From Pseudescherichia sp031987975 (GTDB taxonomy: Bacteria; Pseudomonadota; Gammaproteobacteria; Enterobacterales; Enterobacteriaceae): a DNA stretch of 64,000 bases. The DNA is taken from assembly GCF_031987975.1 (NCBI RefSeq), contig NZ_DALZYX010000003.1, forward strand, positions 310,001 through 374,000, written 5' to 3'. The position numbers were made by a program, and so were the translations under genes. Positions 9,502 to 17,366 of this stretch are shown here, piece by piece (position 1 is the stretch's first letter; the number at the start of each line of letters is the position of its first letter). The notes under the pieces are model-generated. The model made no database searches, was not told the origin of the DNA, and saw only the letters and a list, made by a program, of their open reading frames with translations.

Positions 9502-9517
9502 TCTGATCTACGTCACA
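9502..9517. promoter_or_regulatory. Candidate CRP site in the epd / PPC-gene divergent region
   Basis: TCTGA-N6-TCACA matches nine of the ten conserved CRP positions (TGTGA-N6-TCACA). It lies between two divergent transcription units, so it could serve epd or the PPC-ECF operon. E. coli epd is known to be CRP-responsive. Which promoter it serves here is inferred only. Confidence 0.45.
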
Positions 9518-9680
9518 CTTTACCGTCACACTACGGCAGAATTATTCCATTGCCGGAATCCGTATTCCTTTATACGCAAATCTGCCATCGGCCGCGGCTT
9601 TTTCCTGATATACATCATTAAAACAAATTGCTGTCGCTCTTATGATTGCTGCCAATTTGGCGTTTACGAGGCCTATGACC

Positions 9681-10103
9681 ATGATCCCCGGCATCCCTGA
9701 ATCCAGCGCCCGCTTTTACGCCCTGCGTCTGCTTCCCGGCGATGAGCTGCTCACTGCCCTGCGCGCGTTTGTCCAGCATCACACCCTGCAGGCCGCGTGG
9801 ATTGCTGGCTGTACTGGCAGCCTGACGGACGTCGCGCTGCGCTTCGCCGCTCGCGACGAGACGACCTTGTTAAGCGGTACCTTTGAGGTTATCTCCCTTG
9901 GCGGCACGCTGGAGTTGGCCGGTGAGCATCTGCACCTCAGCGTGGCCGATGAGCATGGCGTAATGACCGGCGGACATGTCATGCCTGGCTGTACGGTACG
10001 CACCACGCTTGAAGTAGTGATCGGCGAACTAACCACCCTCGTCTTCAGCCGCCAACCCTGTCCTGTTTCCGGCTATGACGAGCTGGTCGTCAACGCGCGC
10101 TAA
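9681..10103 (+). CDS. PPC/DUF296-domain protein linked to ECF transporter
   Basis: Single-domain PPC (DUF296) protein of about 140 residues. Core segments are RFYALRLLPGDELL, AAWIAGCTGSLTDVALRF and the His-containing HLHLSVADEHGVMTGGH; these histidines are the putative metal ligands of the family. In plants the domain is fused to AT-hooks, but no AT-hook is visible here. Bacterial stand-alone members are trimeric proteins of unknown function. Three in-frame ATGs are possible (9642, 9675, 9681). I chose 9681 because GAGG ends nine bases before it. Only 24 bases separate it from the ECF S-component gene, so co-transcription is very likely. Function unknown; the linkage suggests a role with the imported compound. 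Confidence 0.8.
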   Translation: MIPGIPESSARFYALRLLPGDELLTALRAFVQHHTLQAAWIAGCTGSLTDVALRFAARDETTLLSGTFEVISLGGTLELAGEHLHLSVADEHGVMTGGHVMPGCTVRTTLEVVIGELTTLVFSRQPCPVSGYDELVVNAR

Positions 10104-10127
10104 TTTCCCTAACCCTATGAGGTCGCC

Positions 10128-10706
10128 ATGGCACGTCGCCAACTCGCCAGCCAGACGCTGGCACTGATCGTTATCTCTATCGCCATTAATATGATTGGTG
10201 GCCAGCTGATTAGCCTGCTTAAGCTGCCGATCTTCCTCGACTCCATCGGCACGTTGATTAGCGCCGTGCTGCTGGGACCGTTTATCGGCATGCTCACCGG
10301 CCTGCTGACCAATCTGCTCTGGGGGCTACTCACCGATCCTATTGCCGCCGCTTTTGCCCCAGTGGCGATGGTGATTGGCCTGGTCGCCGGCTGGCTGGCT
10401 CGGCTGGGCTGGTTTCGTATCCTGCCGACGGTGATCGCCAGCGGCGTGGTTATTACCCTCGCGGTTACGGTGGTGGCAGTGCCGATCCGCACCGCGCTGT
10501 TCGGCGGTGTTACCGGCAGCGGAGCCGATCTCTTTGTCGCCTGGATGCACTCAATGGGGCAGGATCTGATGGCGTCGGTAGCAATTACCGTGCTCGGGGC
10601 CAACCTGGTGGATAAGATCCTCACGGCGATCGTGGTCTGGATCCTGCTGCGCCAGCTGCCGCTGCGCACCACGCGCCACTTCCCCGCTATGGCCGCCGTG
10701 CGTTAA
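10128..10706 (+). CDS. ECF transporter substrate-binding S component
   Basis: A 192-residue, almost wholly hydrophobic protein with five or six predicted membrane helices (for example LALIVISIAINMIGGQLISL at the N-terminus). The GPFIGMLTGLLTNLLWGLLTDP segment resembles the small-residue helix of ECF S components that packs against EcfT. It would bind the substrate within the membrane and hand it to the T/ATPase unit encoded by the next three genes. The stop codon abuts the start of the T gene with no gap. I cannot assign a substrate: no riboswitch was recognised upstream. Alternatives include a vitamin or a nucleobase-type precursor. Confidence 0.82.
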   Translation: MARRQLASQTLALIVISIAINMIGGQLISLLKLPIFLDSIGTLISAVLLGPFIGMLTGLLTNLLWGLLTDPIAAAFAPVAMVIGLVAGWLARLGWFRILPTVIASGVVITLAVTVVAVPIRTALFGGVTGSGADLFVAWMHSMGQDLMASVAITVLGANLVDKILTAIVVWILLRQLPLRTTRHFPAMAAVR

Positions 10707-11414
10707 ATGCACCCCTTTACGTCACTTACGCTGTGGGGCCTTGCAGCATGCTCTACGCTGCTGCTGCCAGCGGGTCTGACGCTGACAATCTGGAGCGCAG
10801 CCGCCTTCGCCAGCCTGCTGCTCATTCGTGCCACCCGCAGGCGGGCGCGCTACGTCGGCTGGCTGATGCTCTCCCTGGGAGCCGGGCTATGGCTGGTGCA
10901 CGGCGGCTGGTTAACCGAATGGCTCAGCGGCCAGCCGCGCGATCCTCGGCCCTGGGCGCACGCCGTTACGCTCTGGCTACGCATTCTGGCAATCGTCTCT
11001 ACCGCCCAACTGTGGATGTATTGTGTCCCGGTACGGCAGTTTATCCGTGCGCTGTTTGCCAGCCGTCTGCCGCCGGGTCTCGCCTATGTGCTCTCCGGAC
11101 CGCTGCTGATTATCGAGCAGCTAAAGCACCGGCTGAGCAGTATTCATGAAGCCCAGCGCGCCAGGGGCGTACCGCTGGACGGCAGCTGGTATCAACGGCT
11201 ATGGGCAATCCCGGCCCTGGTGCTGCCTCTGACCCAGGGCGCGCTTAACGATCTTGCCGTACGCGGCGCTGCGCTGGATATGCGCGCCTTTCGCCTGCAC
11301 CGTACCCGCACCACGCTGTGGGCGCCGAAGGACAGCATCCTTCAGCGCGCCGTGCGTTACGGCATGCTGGCGCTAATTGTGACGGAGGCAGGCGCATGGC
11401 TATGGTTACGTTAA
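10707..11414 (+). CDS. ECF transporter transmembrane T component
   Basis: EcfT-type protein, 235 residues. It has several N-terminal membrane helices followed by the cytoplasmic coupling region. Coupling helix 1 is visible as HEAQRARGVPLDG, with the characteristic Ala-Arg-Gly. At the expected second coupling motif the sequence is RGAALDMRAFRLHR, so Arg is kept but the usual Ala-Arg-Gly reads Met-Arg-Ala. EcfT bridges the S component and the two ATPases. It starts directly after the S gene stop and overlaps the ATPase gene by 19 bases. Function is firm as a family call; substrate unknown. Confidence 0.82.
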   Translation: MHPFTSLTLWGLAACSTLLLPAGLTLTIWSAAAFASLLLIRATRRRARYVGWLMLSLGAGLWLVHGGWLTEWLSGQPRDPRPWAHAVTLWLRILAIVSTAQLWMYCVPVRQFIRALFASRLPPGLAYVLSGPLLIIEQLKHRLSSIHEAQRARGVPLDGSWYQRLWAIPALVLPLTQGALNDLAVRGAALDMRAFRLHRTRTTLWAPKDSILQRAVRYGMLALIVTEAGAWLWLR

Positions 11415-12079
11415 AGGACTTTTGCTACCAGCCGCTGCAAGCCAGCGCTACCCGGCAGACGTTCAACTTTCATTACTCTCTTCCCGGCATGGTGGCCATT
11501 ATTGGCGGTAACGGCAGCGGCAAAAGTACCCTGGCGCAGCTGATGGCGGGCTGGTATCCGGACTTTCTTCCCGGCACCGTTAGCGGATCCGGCAGCCTGC
11601 TTGGGCAGCCGATCGGCACGCTTTCCCTCGCAGCGCAGGCGCAGACCATCCAGCTGGTGCAGCAGTCGCCCTATCTTCAGCTTTCGGGATGCACTTTCAG
11701 CGTTGAGGAGGAGGTCGCCTTCGGGCCGGAAAACCTCTGCCTGAGCGAGGAGGCGATCCTTGCCCGTATTGATGTGGCGCTGACGCTAACCGACTGTCAG
11801 CCGCTGCGTCATCGTCACCCTGCCACGCTCTCCGGCGGTGAGACGCAGCGGGTGGTTATCGCCTGCGCACTGGCGATGCAGCCGCAAATCCTGCTGCTGG
11901 ATGAGGCCTTCAGCCGCCTGACGCCGCAGGCTACGCAGCGGATGCTTGAGCGCCTCTCCGCCTGGGCCACGGCGCAGCAGGCGTTGATCGTGCTGTTTGA
12001 GCGCAGACTTGAGCCGGTGCGCTATCTCTGCCAACAGGTCTGGCAGCTCACGATGGAGGGACTGGAGCCGCTATGCTAA
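11396..12079 (+). CDS. ECF transporter ATPase A1
   Basis: ABC ATPase of 227 residues. Visible motifs are Walker A GGNGSGKST, Q-loop QLVQQSP, canonical signature LSGGETQRV and Walker B ILLLDEAFS. The H-loop position reads LIVLFERRL and has no histidine. The start is set at ATG 11396, preceded by GGAGG (about nine bases). The longer frame from 11318 would overlap the T gene by almost 100 bases and add an Arg/Ala-rich non-ABC extension. It overlaps the T gene by 19 bases and the next ATPase by 7, implying translational coupling. Confidence 0.85.
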   Translation: MAMVTLKDFCYQPLQASATRQTFNFHYSLPGMVAIIGGNGSGKSTLAQLMAGWYPDFLPGTVSGSGSLLGQPIGTLSLAAQAQTIQLVQQSPYLQLSGCTFSVEEEVAFGPENLCLSEEAILARIDVALTLTDCQPLRHRHPATLSGGETQRVVIACALAMQPQILLLDEAFSRLTPQATQRMLERLSAWATAQQALIVLFERRLEPVRYLCQQVWQLTMEGLEPLC

Positions 12080-12738
12080 AAGTAGACAACGTTGATTTTC
12101 GCTGGCCAAAGGCAGAGCAGCGCTGCCTGCGCGATGTATCGCTACACCTGATCCCAGGCGAGTTTGTGGCGCTGATTGGCGATAACGGTGCGGGTAAGTC
12201 CACGCTGCTGCGCATTATGGCCGGGTTGCTGACGCCTGCTGCTGGCAGCGTCACCGTGCAGGGCCATGCGCTATCGCGTCTTAAGGTGAAGGGGCGGGCC
12301 ATGCTTACCGGCGTGCTTTTTCAGGAGGCAGAAAATCAGATAGTGCACAGCCAGGTGTTTGCCGAAGTGGCGTATGGCCTGCGCTTGCAGAAGCTGCCGC
12401 AGGATGAGATCCAGCGAAGAGTCGAAGAGGCGTTAACGCTATGCCATCTTGAAGAGGTAGCCCAGGCGCATCCGCTCGATCTCCACGTTGCCCAGCGCCG
12501 GATGGTCGCCGTGGCAAGCCTGGAGGCGCTGTCGCCGCCGCTGCTGCTGCTTGATGAACCCAGCCGCGATTTTGACGATCGCTGGCTGGGTATATTTGAA
12601 AGCTGGCTGGCTCTCTGCCGCCAGCGTGGCACAACGGTGCTCGCCATCAGCCATGACTACGATTTCATCCGCCATAATTTCCCGCGCATCGTTCGTCTGG
12701 CCGATGGCCGCATTGTTGAAGACCACTGCGATCTGTAA
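12073..12738 (+). CDS. ECF transporter ATPase A2
   Basis: Second ABC ATPase of the module, 221 residues. Walker A is GDNGAGKST, the Q-loop GVLFQEAENQ, Walker B LLLLDEPSRDF and the H-loop LAISHDYDF with its histidine. The signature is degenerate: LHVAQRRM replaces LSGGQ-type sequence. Combined with A1, the heterodimer would have one complete composite ATP site (A2 Walker/H-loop with A1 signature) and one defective site. Last gene of the operon; a REP-like palindrome follows before convergent tktA. Confidence 0.85.
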   Translation: MLKVDNVDFRWPKAEQRCLRDVSLHLIPGEFVALIGDNGAGKSTLLRIMAGLLTPAAGSVTVQGHALSRLKVKGRAMLTGVLFQEAENQIVHSQVFAEVAYGLRLQKLPQDEIQRRVEEALTLCHLEEVAQAHPLDLHVAQRRMVAVASLEALSPPLLLLDEPSRDFDDRWLGIFESWLALCRQRGTTVLAISHDYDFIRHNFPRIVRLADGRIVEDHCDL

Positions 12739-12740
12739 CC

Positions 12741-12770
12741 CCAGGCCCGCTAAGCGCAGCGCCAGCGGGC
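12741..12770 (-). repeat. REP-like palindrome between ECF operon and tktA
   Basis: Read on the minus strand it is an imperfect palindrome with arms GCCCGCT/AGCGGGC around GGCGCTGCGCTTA. The same core recurs with small changes at 48081-48106 and 60920-60950, which points to a dispersed REP-type family. It sits between convergent genes and has no T tract on either strand. Confidence 0.6.
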
Positions 12771-12779
12771 GTTAGCGGA

Positions 12780-14771
12780 TTACAGCAGCGCTTTCGCCTT
12801 GGCTACCACGTTTTCCACGGTGAAGCCGAACTCTTCAAACAGCTGCTCTGCCGGAGCAGATTCACCGAAGGTGGTCATCCCGACGATCGCGCCGTTCAGG
12901 CCGGTGTACTTGAACCAGAAGTCTGCAATACCCGCTTCGATGGCCACACGGGCAGAAACGGCTTTCGGCAGCACGGATTCGCGGTACGCCGCATCCTGTT
13001 TGTCGAATGCGTCGGTGGACGGCATGGAGACCACGCGCGCCTTCACGCCTTCGGCAATCAGCTGTTCCCATGCGCTCACTGCCAGCTCTACTTCCGAACC
13101 GGTGGCAATCAGGATCAGCTGCGGCTGTCCTTCGCTATCTTTCAGCACGTAGCCGCCGCGAGCGATGTCCGCCAGCTGCTGCTCGGTACGCTCCTGCTGA
13201 GCCAGGTTCTGGCGGGAGAGGATCAGCGCGGTCGGGCCGTCCTGACGCTCAACGCCGTATTTCCACGCCACCGCGGATTCAACCTGGTCACACGGACGCC
13301 AGGTGCTCATGTTCGGGGTCAGACGCAGGGAAGCGACCTGCTCTACCGGCTGGTGGGTCGGGCCGTCTTCGCCCAGACCGATGGAGTCGTGGGTGTAGAC
13401 CAGCACCTGACGCTGCTTCATCAGCGCAGCCATACGCACCGCGTTACGGGCGTACTCAACGAACATCAGGAAGGTCGAGGTGTACGGCAGGAAGCCGCCG
13501 TGCAGGGCGATGCCGTTGGCAATCGCGGTCATACCGAACTCGCGCACGCCGTAGTGGATGTAGTTCCCGGCTGCATCTTCGTTGATGGCTTTAGAGCCAG
13601 ACCAGATGGTCAGGTTCGACGGAGCCAGGTCAGCGGAGCCGCCAAGAAATTCCGGCAGCAGCGGGCCAAAGGCTTCGATAGCGTTCTGGGACGCTTTACG
13701 GCTGGCGATTTTGGACGGATTCGCCTGCAGCTTAGCAATAAATTCATTCGCTTTCGCGTCGAAGTCAGCTGGCATCTCACCGCTCATACGGCGGGTGAAC
13801 TCGGCGGCTTCCTGCGGGAAGGCGTTGGCGTAGGCAGCGAACTTCTCGTTCCAGGCGTTCTCTTTTGCCGTGCCGACCTCTTTGGCATCCCACTGGGCGT
13901 AGATGTCAGATGGGATAACAAACGGCTCGTGTTTCCAGCCCAGCTGCTCGCGAGTCAGAACGATCTCTGCATCGCCCAGCGGCGCGCCGTGGGAGTCGTG
14001 AGTCCCGGCTTTGTTCGGAGAGCCGAAGCCGATAACGGTTTTGCACATCAGCAGGGACGGCTTGTCGGTAACGGACTGTGCTTCCTCAACGGCGCGCTTG
14101 ATAGCGTCTGCGTCGTGACCATCCACGCCGCGCACGACGTGCCAGCCGTAGGCTTCAAAGCGTGCTGCGGTGTCATCGGTGAACCAGCCCTCAACGTGGC
14201 CGTCGATGGAGATGCCGTTGTCGTCATAGAACGCCACCAGCTTGCCGAGCTTCAGGGTACCAGCCAGGGAGCACACTTCGTGGGAGATGCCTTCCATCAT
14301 GCAGCCGTCGCCAAGGAAAGCGTAGGTGTGGTGGTCAACAATGTCATGGCCCGGACGGTTAAACTGCGCGGCCAGGGTCTTCTCCGCAATCGCCATGCCC
14401 ACGGCGTTGGCAATGCCCTGCCCCAGCGGACCGGTGGTGGTCTCAACGCCTGCGGTGTAACCCACTTCCGGGTGGCCCGGCGTTTTGGAGTGCAGCTGGC
14501 GGAAGTTCTTCAACTCTTCGATCGGCAGGTCGTAGCCGGAGAGGTGCAGCAGGCTGTAGATCAGCATTGAGCCGTGGCCGTTGGAGAGCACAAAACGGTC
14601 GCGGTTGGCCCATGCCGGGTTGACCGGGTTGTGGTTCAGGAAATCACGCCACAGGACTTCGGCGATGTCTGCCATACCCATTGGGGCACCCGGGTGACCG
14701 GATTTGGCTTTCTGTACCGCGTCCATGCTCAGCGCACGAATAGCATTGGCAAGCTCTTTACGTGAGGACAT
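12780..14771 (-). CDS. tktA: Transketolase A
   Basis: Thiamine-diphosphate enzyme of the pentose phosphate pathway that transfers two-carbon ketol units. The start at ATG 14771 (MSSRKELANAIRALSMDAVQ) gives 663 residues, the E. coli length. An upstream in-frame ATG at 14906 would add 45 unrelated residues and is rejected. Motifs include HPGAPMGMAD, TGPLGQGIANAVG, the ThDP-binding FLGDGCMMEGISHE and the Pyr-domain GLGEDGPTHQPVEQ. It is a single gene convergent with the ECF operon and divergent from loiP (278-base gap). Epd draws on erythrose 4-phosphate, one of its products. Confidence 0.97.
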   Translation of the reverse strand: MSSRKELANAIRALSMDAVQKAKSGHPGAPMGMADIAEVLWRDFLNHNPVNPAWANRDRFVLSNGHGSMLIYSLLHLSGYDLPIEELKNFRQLHSKTPGHPEVGYTAGVETTTGPLGQGIANAVGMAIAEKTLAAQFNRPGHDIVDHHTYAFLGDGCMMEGISHEVCSLAGTLKLGKLVAFYDDNGISIDGHVEGWFTDDTAARFEAYGWHVVRGVDGHDADAIKRAVEEAQSVTDKPSLLMCKTVIGFGSPNKAGTHDSHGAPLGDAEIVLTREQLGWKHEPFVIPSDIYAQWDAKEVGTAKENAWNEKFAAYANAFPQEAAEFTRRMSGEMPADFDAKANEFIAKLQANPSKIASRKASQNAIEAFGPLLPEFLGGSADLAPSNLTIWSGSKAINEDAAGNYIHYGVREFGMTAIANGIALHGGFLPYTSTFLMFVEYARNAVRMAALMKQRQVLVYTHDSIGLGEDGPTHQPVEQVASLRLTPNMSTWRPCDQVESAVAWKYGVERQDGPTALILSRQNLAQQERTEQQLADIARGGYVLKDSEGQPQLILIATGSEVELAVSAWEQLIAEGVKARVVSMPSTDAFDKQDAAYRESVLPKAVSARVAIEAGIADFWFKYTGLNGAIVGMTTFGESAPAEQLFEEFGFTVENVVAKAKALL

Positions 14772-15049
14772 TTTGACTCCAGATCGGACTGTTAAAGGCC
14801 ATGCCCGTAGCGACTTGACTACAGCGCAATATGGGCTACGCCGGAAAAAAGTGTCAACAATGTAACCCAAGCGGCTAGCCATGTACATGGAGCATCCTTT
14901 TGCCACTTCAGAAATCTCTGGAAGCCGCTCGCAGGTTGCGCAAACACTCGCCCACGGCTTGTGATTTTCTTTATACTCAGAGAAGGTTCCCGCCTCCCTG
15001 CGCCGGGAAGACCATTAAAATTATCAATATATTGATGCGGAAGATACCA

Positions 15050-15808
15050 ATGAAAATTCGGCAAGCATTGCTCGCTCTGGGTGTGGCAGCGGCGTTATCC
15101 GGCTGCCAGAACATGGATTCAAACGGTTTATTAAGCTCGGGGGCAGAAGCGTTTCAAGCCTACTCCCTGAGCGATGCCCAGGTGAAAACGCTGAGCGACG
15201 AAGCCTGTAAAGAGATGGACAGCAAAGCCACGCTGGCGCCAGCCAACAGCGCGTATCGCCAGCGTCTGGACAAGATCGCTTCCGCGCTTGGCGACAACAT
15301 TAACGGCCAGCCGGTGAACTACAACGTCTATATCACTAAAGACGTTAACGCCTTCGCGATGGCGAATGGCTGCATTCGCGTCTACAGCGGACTGATGGAT
15401 ATGATGAATGACAACGAGGTCGAGGCGGTTATCGGCCACGAAATGGGCCACGTTGCGCTCGGTCACGTGAAGCGCGGTATGCAGGTCGCGCTGGGCACCA
15501 ACGCCGTGCGCGTTGCCGCTGCCTCAGCCGGTGGCATTGTAGGCAGCCTCTCCCAATCGCAGCTTGGCGATCTTGGCGAGAAGCTGGTGAACGCCCAGTT
15601 CTCCCAGCGGCAGGAAGCAGAAGCCGATGACTACTCCTACGATCTGCTGCGCAAGCGCGGCATCAACCCGTCAGGCTTAGCCACCAGCTTCGAGAAGCTG
15701 GCCCAGCAGGAAGCGGGTCGTCAAAGTACCATGTTTGACGATCACCCGGCATCCGAGGCCCGTGCGCAGCATATTCGGGATCGCATGGCGGCAGACGGCA
15801 TTAAATAA
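15050..15808 (+). CDS. loiP: Outer-membrane M48 metalloprotease lipoprotein LoiP
   Basis: Zinc metalloprotease of family M48 (formerly YggG) anchored in the outer membrane. The start at ATG 15050 gives a lipoprotein signal peptide with lipobox LSGC and Cys19. The zinc motif HEMGH is at residues 130-134, followed by the third-ligand region EAEADDYSYDLLRKRG. Length is 252 residues, as in E. coli, where the gene responds to low osmolarity and associates with the BepA-type protease network. A longer upstream frame (from 14900) lacks a signal sequence and is not used. Confidence 0.95.
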   Translation: MKIRQALLALGVAAALSGCQNMDSNGLLSSGAEAFQAYSLSDAQVKTLSDEACKEMDSKATLAPANSAYRQRLDKIASALGDNINGQPVNYNVYITKDVNAFAMANGCIRVYSGLMDMMNDNEVEAVIGHEMGHVALGHVKRGMQVALGTNAVRVAAASAGGIVGSLSQSQLGDLGEKLVNAQFSQRQEAEADDYSYDLLRKRGINPSGLATSFEKLAQQEAGRQSTMFDDHPASEARAQHIRDRMAADGIK

Positions 15809-15816
15809 TTAATAAC

Positions 15817-15848
15817 AGGAGGCGATATCGCCTCCTTATTATTTCGCA
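15817..15848 (+). terminator. Palindromic terminator after loiP
   Basis: A perfect 20-base palindrome centred on GATATC (arms GGAGGCGAT/ATCGCCTCC) is followed by TTATTATTT on the plus strand, eight bases past the loiP stop. The stem is strong and the U tract interrupted. No gene is seen from here to 16042. Confidence 0.7.
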
Positions 15849-16042
15849 TCAATTGCTAAATAAACCGCACATAACGGTAAATATAGCTTTCAATATAATT
15901 AGCGCTCTTCCATCGCCCGCTGCGCCTGCCTGTAAACCTTGATAGCTCTGGTGACATAATTATTGCAATGATTTATCATTCAGGTGAATATCGAACACGC
16001 AACAACACAATTTGATATTATCCAGAAAGAGAAGTTCCCCCC

Positions 16043-17311
16043 GTGAAAAAAGAGTTATCATTAATTGCATTAAGTTTATTCGCCGCTATTCCCGCCGTTG
16101 CCAGCCAACAATCCGACAGCAAGGGTTTTATTGACGACAGCCATTTAAATGTGCTTTTACGCAATGCGTATATTGGCCGGGATTATCAGCAGGGCGCGCA
16201 GGACAGGGCCGAATGGGGTCAGGGTATTATTGCCACCTATCAGTCTGGCTATACCGAAGGACTTATTGGTTTTGGCGTTGATGGTATTGCCCAGTATGGC
16301 GTGCGTCTGGACGGCGGCCGTGGCCGCAGCGGCGCAGGCGGCATCGACTTCTTCAAACAGGAAGATGACGGTCGTGCGAAGTCCGAACTGGCTAAGTTTG
16401 GTGCAACCGCAAAAATGCGTATCTCCAACACCATACTGAGCTACGGCACCCAGCGTCCTGAATTACCTATTATCAATTCCGACGCCTCTCGTCTGCTGTT
16501 TGAAACCTATACCGGCACCATGCTGAACTCGAAGGAGATCGACGGACTGGAGATTAACGCCGGTTACCTTACCGATGAACAGCGTAAAAGCGACGATCGC
16601 CACGACAGCGGCCTGAAGAGCCTCTCCTTCGGCGGCGCAAGCTACCAGTTCAACGACCAGCTCAGCGGCGCACTTTATGCTTCACACGTAGAAGATGTGC
16701 TGAATAAACAGTATCTGGGCCTGAACTTTAAGCAACCGTTCAGCACCGGGCAGCAGCTGGTACTCGATTTCAATGGCTATAACTCCCGTCTGGATCAGGG
16801 TTATGCTAACGAGCTTAACACCGGGCGTAGCAACAGCATCTGGAGCCTGGCAGCCAGCTATATCTGGGATATTCATACCTTCAAGGTGGCATATCAACAG
16901 AGCAGCGGCAGCACCGGCTATCACTACGGTAGCTATCGCGATCGGGGCGGCGTGGGCGACGGCGGCAACACCATCTGGCTGGCGAACTCCTACTGGTCCG
17001 ATTTTAACGGCGAAGATGAACGCTCCTGGCAGGCCTCATACGGGCTGGATTTTGCCGGTCTCGGTTTACCGGGCCTGAGCTGGACTACCGCTTACGTGCG
17101 CGGCGATAACATCAAGACGCCTGACACCAGTAACGGTAAAGAGCACGAGTGGTTTAACCAGGTGCAGTACCAGGTGCAGGATGGCCCGGCTAAAGATCTG
17201 AAGCTGAAGCTGCGTTACTCTGTACTGCGCGTCTCCAGCAACGCCAGCGATTACAACGTGGGCGGCAACGAGATCCGCGCTTTCGTGGAATATCCGTTTA
17301 ACGTCTTCTAA
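16043..17311 (+). CDS. OprD-family outer-membrane porin
   Basis: A 422-residue outer-membrane protein with a signal peptide ending near PAVAS. Many alternating amphipathic strands follow, and a terminal phenylalanine (EYPFNVF) is as expected for BAM-dependent beta barrels. The N-terminal half has the OprD features IGRDYQQGAQDRAEWGQG and SGYTEGLIGFGVDG. Members are substrate-specific channels; the E. coli ChiP chitoporin is a relative. The start is GTG at 16043 with AGAGAAG upstream. In K-12 loiP is followed directly by speB, so this gene is an insertion. Its nearness to ogl and the binding protein suggests an oligosaccharide, probably uronate oligomers, but that is inference. Confidence 0.85.
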   Translation: MKKELSLIALSLFAAIPAVASQQSDSKGFIDDSHLNVLLRNAYIGRDYQQGAQDRAEWGQGIIATYQSGYTEGLIGFGVDGIAQYGVRLDGGRGRSGAGGIDFFKQEDDGRAKSELAKFGATAKMRISNTILSYGTQRPELPIINSDASRLLFETYTGTMLNSKEIDGLEINAGYLTDEQRKSDDRHDSGLKSLSFGGASYQFNDQLSGALYASHVEDVLNKQYLGLNFKQPFSTGQQLVLDFNGYNSRLDQGYANELNTGRSNSIWSLAASYIWDIHTFKVAYQQSSGSTGYHYGSYRDRGGVGDGGNTIWLANSYWSDFNGEDERSWQASYGLDFAGLGLPGLSWTTAYVRGDNIKTPDTSNGKEHEWFNQVQYQVQDGPAKDLKLKLRYSVLRVSSNASDYNVGGNEIRAFVEYPFNVF

Positions 17312-17318
17312 GGACAAT

Positions 17319-17350
17319 AAAAAACCCTCTCACAGGAGAGGGTTTTTTTA
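17319..17350. terminator. Bidirectional terminator between porin gene and speB
   Basis: Stem ACCCTCTC/GAGAGGGT with loop ACAG is flanked by an A run on the left and a T run on the right, so it can terminate the porin gene (plus) and speB (minus). Confidence 0.9.
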
Positions 17351-17366
17351 TCCCACAGCGAGAGGC

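Noticed and set aside
13353..14570. 405-codon plus-strand ORF antisense to tktA
   Set aside because: Mirror frame of tktA, without ribosome binding site or domain.
14772..14906. 45-residue N-terminal extension of TktA
   Set aside because: Not part of the transketolase family. The internal ATG at 14771 gives exactly the E. coli length.
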